A stretch of 59,516 nt of DNA from Spirochaetaceae bacterium (GTDB lineage: Bacteria > Spirochaetota > Spirochaetia > DSM-27196 > SKKC01), in contig RECN01000047.1 of the NCBI GenBank assembly GCA_007694005.1, positions 1 through 59,516 on the forward strand, read 5' to 3'. The notes beneath the pieces were generated by a model. It searched no databases. It was not told the origin of the DNA and was given only the letters and a program-made list of their open reading frames with translations. The translations under genes were made by a program, and so were the position numbers. Below are positions 17,070 through 26,165 of this stretch, piece after piece (position 1 is the first letter of the stretch; every line of letters starts with the position of its first letter).

Positions 17070-18723
17070 ACGCGCTGTCGCCGATGAACTCACGCAGAAT
17101 GCTCTGATCCGGAACGTCCGCCGCGTGAATCGGCGTGAAGTTGTCAAGGAAACCCATGAGCCGGACTGCTTCGTGGTAGACCGAATCGTATGGTTTTACT
17201 TCGCGCAGCAGTGGTTCAGCGTAGTTCCGAAGTATGGACAGTTCGTAGTCAAGAGCAGAGTTGAATGCACTGTTCGCCTCGTTCTGATAGGGAAAAATAT
17301 TCCGACGCTCACCGCGGCGTACGCTTGGCCACATTTCCAGCGTTTCCTTCGCGCTGTACCCCCTGAACTGCGCATCGCGCACCATCCTGCGGATCAGTCG
17401 GTTGTCCGTTGTAGACACCCGGGTATGGTCATCAAGATTCAGCTGCGTGAGGGCCGACACGTAAATCTTGAACTTCTGTTTCTCGGAGATGCGCGGGGTG
17501 AGGCCGCCGTTGAGTGCGTGTATGCCCTCCATCACTATGATTCCACGTTCGGGCAAGTGGACGAAACGGTCCTCGTAAACCCGTGTGCCGCTCTTGAAAT
17601 CGAAGGTCGGAAGGTTCACCTCGTTTCCGTCGGCGAGCTTGAGCAGATCATCGTTCAGAAGGTCAATGTCTATGACTTCGAGCGCTTCAAAGTCAGGTTT
17701 TCCTTCCTCGTCAAGCGGAACGTCAGCACGGTTGATGAAATAGTCGTCAAGGTTAATGGTCACCGGCTCGAGACCGATCACGCGCAGCTGTATTGCAAGC
17801 TTCTTCGTGAAGGTTGTCTTCCCGGATGAGCTTGGTCCGGCAATCAGGACAATGCGGACAGACTCATAGCGTTCTGCAATCCGGTCGGCTATTTCCGCGA
17901 TCTTCTTGTTATGGAGTGCTTCGGCTGTCCATATGAAGTCCTTGATCTTTGGTGATCGCACGAGTTTGTTCAGCTTACCTGCACTCGTAATGCCGAGAAC
18001 CTCTCCCCACTCCTTATACTCTTCGTAGATCGAAAACAGAAGCGGAACGTCTTCGAACGCTGACATCTCCATCGGGCTGTTAGAACTCGGATAGCGCAGA
18101 AGAAAACCTTCCCCGTACCGCATGAGTTCGAAATGTTTGAGCACGCTGGTGTTCGAAACAAGAGGTTCGTGTCCGAGGTCAATGAAGTCGCCGCACTGAT
18201 ACACGGGAATTTTGTGATCGTTCCGGTTTTCGAGCAGACGCGCCGTATCGGCCATCCAGTGGGTGTGGAAGTAGTCCAGCGCGTCCTGGTAGCCGAGAAT
18301 TCGTCGTTCGATCGCGTGATCTTCCTCTACAAGGGAGTTCATTCGCTGCGTGAGTCGTTCAATGGTCTCGTCGCTTACCTCATCATCATCGTCGAACATA
18401 TAGTAGTAACTGTCACCGAGACTGTGACCGATCACCATTCTACGGTCGGGCAGCACTTCGCGAGCAGCGATAGCCAGGATAAAGCTCAACGACCGCCGAT
18501 AGACCCTTAGTCCCTCCGGGGACCCGAGGACGGTGGGTTCAACCACGGAGTGAACCTCAAGCGGGTAACTCAGGCTGGCGATGTAGTTGTTCACCTTCGC
18601 AGCAACGATGGGCTGACCTTTGTGGGTCTTCTCAAGAAGGTCTCCAACACAGGTCCCCACAGGAACCACTGTTTCCGAGCGATCGGGAAATGTAACCGTA
18701 ATTGCATTGTGCTTCTGTTCCAT
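17059..18723 (-). CDS. TGS-domain / uridine-kinase-like fusion protein
   Basis: 554 residues. The N-terminus is a TGS domain (about 1-65, VPVGTCVGDLLEKTHKGQ), followed by a region like the second additional domain of threonyl-tRNA synthetase (about 70-240, with GHSLGDSYYYMFDDD and HTHWMAD). Then comes a phosphoribulokinase/uridine-kinase P-loop domain with Walker A GPSSSGKTT (K302), NLDDYF and a lid region (about 290-500). This fusion is known from Thermotoga, clostridia and spirochaetes and is usually annotated as uridine kinase or nucleoside kinase. The role of the synthetase-like half is not clear. Start ATG with AGGA 8 nt upstream. It lies 15 bp downstream of the HD-GYP gene on the same strand. 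Confidence 0.88.
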   Translation of the reverse strand: MEQKHNAITVTFPDRSETVVPVGTCVGDLLEKTHKGQPIVAAKVNNYIASLSYPLEVHSVVEPTVLGSPEGLRVYRRSLSFILAIAAREVLPDRRMVIGHSLGDSYYYMFDDDDEVSDETIERLTQRMNSLVEEDHAIERRILGYQDALDYFHTHWMADTARLLENRNDHKIPVYQCGDFIDLGHEPLVSNTSVLKHFELMRYGEGFLLRYPSSNSPMEMSAFEDVPLLFSIYEEYKEWGEVLGITSAGKLNKLVRSPKIKDFIWTAEALHNKKIAEIADRIAERYESVRIVLIAGPSSSGKTTFTKKLAIQLRVIGLEPVTINLDDYFINRADVPLDEEGKPDFEALEVIDIDLLNDDLLKLADGNEVNLPTFDFKSGTRVYEDRFVHLPERGIIVMEGIHALNGGLTPRISEKQKFKIYVSALTQLNLDDHTRVSTTDNRLIRRMVRDAQFRGYSAKETLEMWPSVRRGERRNIFPYQNEANSAFNSALDYELSILRNYAEPLLREVKPYDSVYHEAVRLMGFLDNFTPIHAADVPDQSILREFIGDSAFSY

Positions 18724-18738
18724 GAAATATCCTGTCGG

Positions 18739-19938
18739 TTATCCGGCCTTATGCGTACTCGAAGCTTTTTCAAGATGCTTGATCGCTTCGATCTCTTTTG
18801 GTTGCAGTGCACGCTGTATGCGGTAGTTCTCGGCTGAAGTCCGAACGGTTGGGGGGTCCATATAGCGCTTCCCCTCAGGGCTCATGATGACTCGAACGAA
18901 GGGCTGACGCGCGTCTTCCGGATTGGTTTCGACGACAATTCCCTTGCTGCCTGACTGCAACTCGACGTAGGTTCCGACCGGGTACACCGACATAAGCTGG
19001 ATTATTATGCGAAGAACCTGGTCATCGTAGGCTGTGCCGCGTTCCTTTAGAAGTTCAAGAATACTCGCGTGGCCATCCCGTGCTTCGCGGTATGGCCTGC
19101 GTGAAACCTGCGCACTGTACGAGTCAGAGGCGGTAATGATACGGGCGTGCATGGAGATTTTCTCCCCCGGAAGCCCCCGAGGATATCCCTTTCCATCGAT
19201 TCGTTCGTGGCTTTCGAGGACGGCGAGACAGACGGGCATAGGAAAGGAGAGGCTGCGGAGAATCTTGAAACCGAGCACGGGGTGCGCGGTGATCGCTTTC
19301 CGCTCCTGTGGATTCAGGGGCTGGTCGGACAGATAGAGTTTCTGAGGAAGCCTCACCATTCCGATCTCATGAAGAAGTGCTGCCGTTCCGAGTTCAAGCA
19401 GCCGGTGCGGGGGAAGTTTCATGTTCTGACCAACCGCCAGACAGAGGACCGTCGACTTCACGGTATGCATGACGATGTAGTTGCGCTCTGTACCCCGGAT
19501 CTCCGAGAGGCGAAGCATGTGCCCGCGATAGTTTCTGAGGTTTTCGATGGTCTCTTTAATCTTGTCCGAGATTCTGGTCTGGGGCAGTTCCTCTTTTGCG
19601 ACAAAATGAGCGAAGAGTTTCTCGGTAAAGTCCGAAAGGTCCGAATAGATGTGCCGCACTTTGCTCCAGGTTTCCTGGTCCTTGACGGCGTCGTCGATCG
19701 TTGCCGTTGCGACAAGATCGTCCCCGGCGTCGTCAATTGCGCTGCTTGACGGTGAATCAACTTCGGCTCCGTCCGTGTAGACGGCCTTGTATTCCCATTT
19801 CTGTAAGAGCTTCTTCAGCTCCTCACTCAACGGAGATTCCGGACTGAGGAGGATGTATTTATCGTCGAGGTACACCGGCGCATCGAAGTACTGCCCCGGC
19901 TTGATCGTTGATACTGCTATTTTCCGTCTTTCCGGCAT
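18739..19938 (-). CDS. HD-GYP domain protein with altered metal ligands
   Basis: 399 residues: an N-terminal DUF3391-like segment (about 1-60, STIKPGQYFDAPVYLDDKYILLS), a helical linker, and an HD-GYP domain (about 155-330). The GYP motif is intact (DGKGYPRG) and so are MHTVKSTVL and HPVLG. However, the HD pair reads HE (LLHEIGM) and the HHE triplet reads SHE (LESHERIDG). Since these positions bind the di-iron/tri-metal centre, cyclic-di-GMP hydrolysis may be lost or altered, leaving a sensor-like role. The C-terminal 70 residues form a small beta domain (YVELQSGSKGIVVETNP), as is common in this family. ATG start. The gene diverges from the membrane protein at 20001. Confidence 0.85.
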   Translation of the reverse strand: MPERRKIAVSTIKPGQYFDAPVYLDDKYILLSPESPLSEELKKLLQKWEYKAVYTDGAEVDSPSSSAIDDAGDDLVATATIDDAVKDQETWSKVRHIYSDLSDFTEKLFAHFVAKEELPQTRISDKIKETIENLRNYRGHMLRLSEIRGTERNYIVMHTVKSTVLCLAVGQNMKLPPHRLLELGTAALLHEIGMVRLPQKLYLSDQPLNPQERKAITAHPVLGFKILRSLSFPMPVCLAVLESHERIDGKGYPRGLPGEKISMHARIITASDSYSAQVSRRPYREARDGHASILELLKERGTAYDDQVLRIIIQLMSVYPVGTYVELQSGSKGIVVETNPEDARQPFVRVIMSPEGKRYMDPPTVRTSAENYRIQRALQPKEIEAIKHLEKASSTHKAG

Positions 19939-20000
19939 TACCGTTGACCGCCTCTTTTGCTTTCTCTTAGACTTACCGGGTAAGTATAAGGTACTACGAC

Positions 20001-20813
20001 GTGAAATTTAAGATATTATTCGGAATCTTTAATGTCATCATTATTGTCGCATTCGTCTCCATACTCCTGCTGCCGGTTTTTCTGGTTGGTTCGGATTATG
20101 CGCTTCTGTTCTGGCAAAGTAACTGGATCCTCATTATCGCCTTTTTGCTCGTACTTGCCGGCGTAAACGTCTATTTTCTTAGAAACTGGAAGCTGTTTAC
20201 CTATCTTGAAGCTGAAAACTGGTCTGGTCTGAAAGAATACCTCGAACACGAAATAACGAAACGGGGACGAGCCGGCCGACAGAAAGTACAGCTCTTTCTG
20301 CACGCTGCGGTGCTTACCTCCGACATCGGGGGCATAGAGCGGCTTGAGACACATCTGACTCAGACGAATCCCGGGCTGGTCGCGCGCTTTGCAGGAGACT
20401 TTTCTCTTCCTCATCTTCTCAGCGCGGAACCTGAGCGCATCCTGTCGTTTGCCGAGTCATATCTTCCGGAGGTTTCCGGTGACGCGTCCGAATGGCTTTC
20501 GTTCTGTCGGGGTTTTGCATACACACTCAAGAACGAACCGGAGCAAGCGAAAGAGTCGCTGTTGGGCAATGTGCGCACCGACAAAAATGACGTCGTCGCG
20601 TCTATGGCCTTATATCTCGTGAAACAACTCCCCCTGGCACTTTCTTCTCAGGAAGAGCAGGTGGTACGCGATACCCGGAACCGGATCAGAGACCGCTATA
20701 CCCGAGAGAAATGGCACGAGATGGTGGAGCGCGAGTCCCGGCAATTGTATATACTTGCATTCAGGGGTTTACTGAACGATGTTGAAGAAAGCCTCTTTGC
20801 CACGGAAGGATAA
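20001..20813 (+). CDS. two-TM membrane protein with cytosolic helical domain, function unknown
   Basis: 270 residues. Two hydrophobic helices at about 5-30 and 42-62 with a short outside loop, then a charged, mostly helical cytoplasmic part (about 65-270) that looks like a degenerate TPR-like solenoid (LSFCRGFAYTLKNEPEQAKESLLG). I do not recognise the family. GTG start. There is no clear SD, but TATAAG (19985-19990) ends 10 nt before the GTG, so the transcript may have almost no leader. alaA follows after 5 bp. Confidence 0.7.
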   Translation: MKFKILFGIFNVIIIVAFVSILLLPVFLVGSDYALLFWQSNWILIIAFLLVLAGVNVYFLRNWKLFTYLEAENWSGLKEYLEHEITKRGRAGRQKVQLFLHAAVLTSDIGGIERLETHLTQTNPGLVARFAGDFSLPHLLSAEPERILSFAESYLPEVSGDASEWLSFCRGFAYTLKNEPEQAKESLLGNVRTDKNDVVASMALYLVKQLPLALSSQEEQVVRDTRNRIRDRYTREKWHEMVERESRQLYILAFRGLLNDVEESLFATEG

Positions 20814-20818
20814 TCCAC

Positions 20819-22036
20819 ATGCCACGTGAAATTGCCAAATCGCATAAGCTCTCGGGAGTCTGTTACGACATTCGTGGACCGGTTTTTGCGGAAGCTCGCC
20901 GGCTTGAAGAAGAGGGTTATCGCATATTGAAGCTCAATATCGGAAACACCGCCCCGTTCGGCCTCGACGCTCCGGATGAACTCTTCCACGATGTCATCGT
21001 GAATCTTCGGGACTCTCAGGGATACTGTGACAGCAAGGGGCTGTTCAGCGCCAGAAAAGCCGTTATGCAGAAGACGCAGCGGCAGGGTGTTGCAGGGGTC
21101 GAGGTCGAAGATATCTACATTGGCAACGGTGTGAGCGAGCTCATCGTCATGAGCATGCAGGCTCTTCTCAACGACGGGGATGAGATCCTGATCCCGGCTC
21201 CTGATTATCCGTTGTGGACCGCCGCCGTGAACCTGTCCGGCGGCACTGCCGTGCACTATCTCTGTGACGAAGCTTCAGACTGGTATCCGGACACGGATGA
21301 TATCCGGAAGAAGATAACGCCACGCACGCGCGGAATTGTCATCATCAACCCGAACAATCCGACCGGAAGTGTCTATCCCCGTGAGGTGCTGGAAACGATT
21401 CACGACATTGCAGCTGAGCACGATCTGATTGTTTTTGCCGATGAAATCTACGATCAGATCACGTATGACGGGACGGAGCACGTGCCAATGGCATCTCTGT
21501 GCGACGACCTGATCTGTCTCAGTTTCGGAGGTCTCTCCAAGGTATACCGGGCCCCGGGATTTCGTGCCGGCTGGATGGTGTTAAGCGGTCGTATACACAG
21601 GGCAAAAGACTATCGAGATGGTCTTGATATTCTGGCCAACATGCGTTTGTGCAGTAATGTTCCGTCACAGTTTGCGATACAGGCAGCCCTCGGTGGGTAC
21701 CAGAGTATCAAGGACCTCATACTGCCGACCGGACGGCTCGGACGCCAGCGGGATGTCGCACATCAGATGTTAAACGCCATCCCCGGTGTCAGCTGTACGC
21801 TGCCGAAGGGCGCATTGTATCTGTTTCCTCGTCTTGATCCGAAGAAGTTCAACCTCAAGGACGATCAGAAGCTGGTGCTCGATCTGCTCCGAGAGGAGAA
21901 GATGCTGCTTGTACAGGGGTCCGGCTTCAACTGGCCAAGTCCGGATCATCTTCGCATCGTATTTTTGCCGAACGTTCTTGAGCTGACCGATGCGATGCAG
22001 CGTCTGACACGCTTTCTCGAGTGGTACGCGCAGTAG
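20819..22036 (+). CDS. alaA: pyridoxal-phosphate aminotransferase, AlaA type
   Basis: Fold-type I aminotransferase expected to make alanine from pyruvate and glutamate. 405 residues, the same size as E. coli AlaA, with the family pattern KLNIGNTAPFGLDAPDE near the N-terminus, NPNNPTGSVYP, FADEIYDQITYD, and the PLP lysine K241 in GGLSKVYRAPG. Conserved R follows in GFRAGWM. ATG start 5 bp after the membrane-protein gene, so probably one transcript. Substrate is inferred from family resemblance. A close relative in the same fold could use other amino acids. Confidence 0.87.
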   Translation: MPREIAKSHKLSGVCYDIRGPVFAEARRLEEEGYRILKLNIGNTAPFGLDAPDELFHDVIVNLRDSQGYCDSKGLFSARKAVMQKTQRQGVAGVEVEDIYIGNGVSELIVMSMQALLNDGDEILIPAPDYPLWTAAVNLSGGTAVHYLCDEASDWYPDTDDIRKKITPRTRGIVIINPNNPTGSVYPREVLETIHDIAAEHDLIVFADEIYDQITYDGTEHVPMASLCDDLICLSFGGLSKVYRAPGFRAGWMVLSGRIHRAKDYRDGLDILANMRLCSNVPSQFAIQAALGGYQSIKDLILPTGRLGRQRDVAHQMLNAIPGVSCTLPKGALYLFPRLDPKKFNLKDDQKLVLDLLREEKMLLVQGSGFNWPSPDHLRIVFLPNVLELTDAMQRLTRFLEWYAQ

Positions 22037-22043
22037 TGCTTGC

Positions 22044-22073
22044 TTGACCCCCCAAAAAGCCGAAAGCTATACT
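22044..22073 (+). promoter_or_regulatory. sigma70 promoter of the gltX-glyS-tyrS operon
   Basis: TTGACC (22044-22049), 18-nt spacer, TATACT (22068-22073). It gives a leader of about 44 nt with GGAG 6-9 nt before the gltX ATG. I see no T-box (no conserved AGGGTGGNACCGCG-type element) in the short leader. Confidence 0.65.
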
Positions 22074-22123
22074 GCCTTCCTGAAAGCAATCACATCCCGA
22101 ACCGGGAATAAATTCGGAGTATT

Positions 22124-23581
22124 ATGAGTATTCGTGTACGCTACGCACCGTCGCCGACGGGACTGCAACATATCGGCGGACTGAGAACTGCGCTGTTTAA
22201 CTATCTCCTTGCGAGAAGCTCTGGAGGCTCGTTCATCCTCAGAATTGAGGACACGGATCGGGAGCGCTTCGATGAACGCTCTCTGCAGGATATTTACGAT
22301 ACATTCAGGTGGTTTGGAATACAGTGGGACGAAGGACCGGATGTCGGGGGGCCCTTTGCCCCCTACGTACAGAGCGAGCGGGTAACACGATACCAGGAGT
22401 TCGCACAACAGCTCATGGACTCCGGCTTTGCCTACGAGGCTTTCGACAGCGCGAATGAGTTGCGTGAAGCGCGCGAGGAAGGGAAACAGGGATACGATCC
22501 GGTGTTTCGCGATATGCCCGAATCGGAGAAGCAGCGGTATCGCGATCAGGGCGTTCAGCCGGTAGTCCGGTTTCGAACTCCGGACGAAGGGACTACCGTA
22601 TTTGAGGATGCGGTTCTCGGTCGGGTTAAGCGAAAAAACAGGGATATCGTCACCGATCCGGTTCTTCTGAAGTCGGACGGATTTCCGACCTACCACCTCG
22701 CCGTCGTGGTCGATGATCATCACATGGAGATCTCTCATGTCCTCCGCGGGCAGGAGTGGGTTCCCACAACCGGCCTGCATGTTCTGCTCTACGAGGCGTT
22801 CGGCTGGGAACCACCGACGTTCTGTCATCTGCCCATGGTGCTCGGGAAGGACGGTCAGAAGCTTTCCAAACGCCACGGAGCAACCAGCGTCGTAGAGTTC
22901 AGAAACGCAGGCTATCTGCCCGAAGCGGTCATGAATTACCTGTCCCGTCTCGGTTGGTCATACGATGACAGTCGGGAGTTTTTCAGCAAGGACGATCTTG
23001 AGACACTTTTTGACGTGGAGAAGCTGAGCAAGAGCCCTGCTGTCTTCGATTATCGCAAGCTTGACTGGTTTAACGGCAGTTACATTCGTGAGAAGTCAGA
23101 CGCTGAGATTCATGATCTCATACTGCCGTTTCTGCTCCAGTCGGGGCTTGTCAGCGATCCGCCGGAACCCGATCAGCAGAGCACGATACGTAGCGCCGTG
23201 CCACTCATCAAGGAACGGATGCGGGTGCTTTCGGATGCGCCGGATCTCCTGCGTTTTGTGCTCGCCGATATCTCTGAATGGAATGTCGACGATCTCGTGC
23301 CGAAGAAAACCCCGGCAGCAGACGTCCCTCTGTACCTTGAGCGGGCCAGAGAGCTGATACGCGATGCAGATATGGTCACCGACGAAGTTCTGGAGGAGCG
23401 GTTCCGTGCGACAGCATCCGAGCTTGGAGTGAAACTCGGGAACCTGCTCATGCCACTCCGGGTTGCGATAACCGGCAGTACAGCTTCACCGCCGCTGTTT
23501 GGTGCGATCCGTCTGCTAGGGATTGACACGAGCATCGCACGCGTCGACGCGTGTATTGCTCTGTTACACAAGAATACGTGA
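22124..23581 (+). CDS. gltX: glutamyl-tRNA synthetase
   Basis: Class I synthetase charging tRNA-Glu (and, in organisms with GatCAB, also tRNA-Gln). 485 residues. The HIGH signature reads HIGG (H16-G19), which is usual for this enzyme, and KMSKS reads KLSKR (246-250). RIEDTDRERF is the family motif after the Rossmann start. ATG start with GGAG. First gene of gltX-glyS-tyrS, whose members are spaced 17 bp and -1 bp. No glutaminyl-tRNA synthetase is seen here, so it may be non-discriminating. That cannot be decided from the sequence alone. Confidence 0.97.
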   Translation: MSIRVRYAPSPTGLQHIGGLRTALFNYLLARSSGGSFILRIEDTDRERFDERSLQDIYDTFRWFGIQWDEGPDVGGPFAPYVQSERVTRYQEFAQQLMDSGFAYEAFDSANELREAREEGKQGYDPVFRDMPESEKQRYRDQGVQPVVRFRTPDEGTTVFEDAVLGRVKRKNRDIVTDPVLLKSDGFPTYHLAVVVDDHHMEISHVLRGQEWVPTTGLHVLLYEAFGWEPPTFCHLPMVLGKDGQKLSKRHGATSVVEFRNAGYLPEAVMNYLSRLGWSYDDSREFFSKDDLETLFDVEKLSKSPAVFDYRKLDWFNGSYIREKSDAEIHDLILPFLLQSGLVSDPPEPDQQSTIRSAVPLIKERMRVLSDAPDLLRFVLADISEWNVDDLVPKKTPAADVPLYLERARELIRDADMVTDEVLEERFRATASELGVKLGNLLMPLRVAITGSTASPPLFGAIRLLGIDTSIARVDACIALLHKNT

Positions 23582-23598
23582 ATAGAGAGGAGTTGCAG

Positions 23599-24939
23599 AT
23601 GAGTATGAGTAAGCCGGTCAGCATGGAAACCATTGTCAGTCTTGCGAAGCGACGAGGCTTCGTTTTTCCTTCATCCGAGATCTATGGAGGGCTTGCTTCA
23701 GCCTGGGATTACGGTCCGCTCGGCAGCGAGCTGAAGAATCGCGTGCAGCGAAAGTGGTGGCGTGAAATGACACAGCTCCACGACAACATTGTCGGGCTTG
23801 ACGCGTCCATTCTCATGCATCCACGGGTCTGGGAGGCGTCCGGTCACGTCGATAACTTCTCAGATGTCATGGTGGAAGATACCGTTACAAACGAGCGCTT
23901 TCGTTGGGATCACCTCACCGAAGAACAGCGCGAGACCAGAACGAGTCCTGCCGGAAACCCCTTGAGCGAGCCGCGCGCGTTCAACCTCATGTTCGAGACG
24001 CACCTCGGACCGACGAGCAGCGGCCAGAAAGTCTACCTGCGACCGGAGACGGCGCAGGGTATATACGTGAACTTCAAGAATGTGGTGCAGACATCGCGAC
24101 TCAAGATACCATTTGGTATCGCACAGGTCGGAAAAGCGTTCCGGAATGAGATCGTAACCAAGAACTTCATTTTCCGGACCTGTGAGTTCGAGCAACTGGA
24201 AATGCAGTACTTCGTCAAACCCGGCGAAGACGAGAAATGGTTCGAATACTGGAAAGAACAGCGAATACGGTACTACGATTCGGTTGGAATCAGACCCGAC
24301 CGCCTGCGCTTCAAGCCACACGGGCCGGACGAACTGGCGCATTACGCCAAGGCAGCCTTTGATATCGAGTACGAATTCCCGTTCGGGTGGCAGGAACTCG
24401 AAGGTATACACAATCGTACAGATTTTGATCTTACTCAACATTCGGAGTTCAGTGGCAAGGACCTGCGCTACCTCGATGAGGAACAGAAGGAACGCTATCT
24501 TCCCTATATCGTCGAGACATCAGCAGGCCTTACGCGAAGTGTTCTCATGGTCCTCTGTGACGCCTATGACGAAGAGGAGGTTGCCGATGGTGATGTACGA
24601 ACGGTCCTGCGCTTTCATCCCGATCTCGCGCCGATCACCGTCGGCGTGTTTCCACTGGTAAAAAAGGACGGTCTGGCCGAACTCGCGCGTGAAATCGAAG
24701 CGGAGCTCCGCGATGATTATACGACCTTCTACGACCAGGGCGGCGCTATCGGACGACGGTATCGTCGGCTGGACGAAGTCGGTACACCGTTCTGTGTCAC
24801 CGTAGACTACGACTCAAAAGACGACGGTACAGTGACACTCAGGTTCAGGGACAGCATGGAGCAGGTCCGTGTTCATCGCAGCGAGCTTTCAGAACGCATT
24901 CGGGCCGAGATAAAAGCGTACCGGCGGGTAGGGGTGTAA
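23599..24939 (+). CDS. glyS: glycyl-tRNA synthetase, single-chain (eukaryote/archaea-like) type
   Basis: Class II synthetase of the alpha2 type (446 residues), unlike the alpha2beta2 enzyme of E. coli. Visible are AKRRGFVFPSSEIYGG at the start, motif 2 around FRNEIVTKNFIFRTCEFEQLEMQYF, and motif 3 SAGLTRSVLMVL. The C-terminal anticodon-binding domain spans about 350-446. ATG at 23599 with GAGGAG 7-11 nt upstream. Its TAA overlaps the tyrS ATG (TAATG). This type is standard in spirochaetes and Gram-positives. Confidence 0.96.
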   Translation: MSMSKPVSMETIVSLAKRRGFVFPSSEIYGGLASAWDYGPLGSELKNRVQRKWWREMTQLHDNIVGLDASILMHPRVWEASGHVDNFSDVMVEDTVTNERFRWDHLTEEQRETRTSPAGNPLSEPRAFNLMFETHLGPTSSGQKVYLRPETAQGIYVNFKNVVQTSRLKIPFGIAQVGKAFRNEIVTKNFIFRTCEFEQLEMQYFVKPGEDEKWFEYWKEQRIRYYDSVGIRPDRLRFKPHGPDELAHYAKAAFDIEYEFPFGWQELEGIHNRTDFDLTQHSEFSGKDLRYLDEEQKERYLPYIVETSAGLTRSVLMVLCDAYDEEEVADGDVRTVLRFHPDLAPITVGVFPLVKKDGLAELAREIEAELRDDYTTFYDQGGAIGRRYRRLDEVGTPFCVTVDYDSKDDGTVTLRFRDSMEQVRVHRSELSERIRAEIKAYRRVGV

Positions 24940-26165
24940 TGTCGGACGTATTTGATCTGCTGTCCTCCCGTGGATTTGTTTCCCAGGTCACGGATGAGGC
25001 GTCGCTGCGCAAGGCCCTTTCCCAGTCCCGGGTATCACTGTACGCAGGTTTTGACCCAACCGGGAAAAGTCTTCACATAGGGCATCTTGTTCCCCTCTAT
25101 GCCATGGCGCATCTCGCGCGTGCCGGACACGAGGCTTTCGCGCTTGTCGGTGGGGGTACCGCGTCTATCGGGGACCCTTCTGGCAAAACCGAGATGCGAA
25201 AAATGCTTACCGTCAGTCAGATCGATGCGAATGCAAGCGCGATCGCCGATCAGATACAGCGCTTTTTTTCGGTTGCGGGGGCAAGCGCACGGATCGTAAA
25301 CAATGCTGACTGGCTGCGCTCGCTAAACTACATCGATTTCCTGCGCGATGTCGGACGGCACTTTTCGGTCAACCGTATGCTGTCGTTTGAAACCTATAAA
25401 ATGCGTCTTGAGACTGGCTTGAGCTTTATCGAGTTCAACTATCAGCTCCTGCAAAGCTATGATTATCTGGTCCTGCACCGCGAGCACGGAGTCGGTCTGC
25501 AGATTGGTGGCGATGATCAATGGGGAAACATCGTAGCTGGTGTTGATCTGATACGACGCATGGACTCAGCTGAAGTTGAAGGAATGACCTTTCCCCTGGT
25601 AACGCGAGCGGACGGGAAAAAGATGGGAAAGAGCGAGCAGGGGGCCATATTCCTGGACCCCGGTCTGTGCAGCCCGTACGATTTCTTTCAATACTGGCGC
25701 AACGTGCCGGATCAGGATGTCGAGAAGTTTCTGAAGCTGTACACCTTTCTTGAGCTCGATGATATCGCAGCGATTGTTGATCCTGCTGCCGATATTAATC
25801 GTGCGAAAGAACGTCTCGCCTGGGAAGTTACAGCGCTCATTCACGGAGAGGAAGAAGCGACTTCGGTACAGGCGGCAGCACGCGCCGCGTTTACGGGAAG
25901 CGGTGGAAATCTTGACGCGATGCCAAGGACTGAGTTCGCAAAAGCGGACATGGAGTCGGGCATCACCGCCGTCGAGCTGCTCGAGCGAACAGGTCTCGTT
26001 GACTCGAGAAGCGCAGCGAGGCGCTTAATTGCTCAAGGCGGAGCGCGGGTCAACGACCGCAAGGTGGAGACTATCGACGACGTGGTCGACCTGTCCTGGG
26101 CGGTCGATGATCATCTGATCGTCCGCGCCGGGAAGAAGCGGTACCACCGTGTCGTTCTCGTTTGA
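24939..26165 (+). CDS. tyrS: tyrosyl-tRNA synthetase
   Basis: Class I synthetase of 408 residues: HIGH motif H46-H49, the second signature KMGKS (228-232) as in many bacterial TyrRS, and a C-terminal S4 RNA-binding domain (SRSAARRLIAQGGARVNDRKV). The start ATG overlaps the glyS stop. Last gene of the synthetase operon. Its final 95 bp overlap the 3' end of the convergent methyltransferase gene. No T-box leader is present because the gene is internal. Confidence 0.97.
   Translation: MSDVFDLLSSRGFVSQVTDEASLRKALSQSRVSLYAGFDPTGKSLHIGHLVPLYAMAHLARAGHEAFALVGGGTASIGDPSGKTEMRKMLTVSQIDANASAIADQIQRFFSVAGASARIVNNADWLRSLNYIDFLRDVGRHFSVNRMLSFETYKMRLETGLSFIEFNYQLLQSYDYLVLHREHGVGLQIGGDDQWGNIVAGVDLIRRMDSAEVEGMTFPLVTRADGKKMGKSEQGAIFLDPGLCSPYDFFQYWRNVPDQDVEKFLKLYTFLELDDIAAIVDPAADINRAKERLAWEVTALIHGEEEATSVQAAARAAFTGSGGNLDAMPRTEFAKADMESGITAVELLERTGLVDSRSAARRLIAQGGARVNDRKVETIDDVVDLSWAVDDHLIVRAGKKRYHRVVLV

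Noticed and set aside
22074-22123. T-box or other riboswitch before the synthetase operon
   Set aside because: The leader is only about 44 nt and lacks the T-box sequence and an antiterminator/terminator pair.
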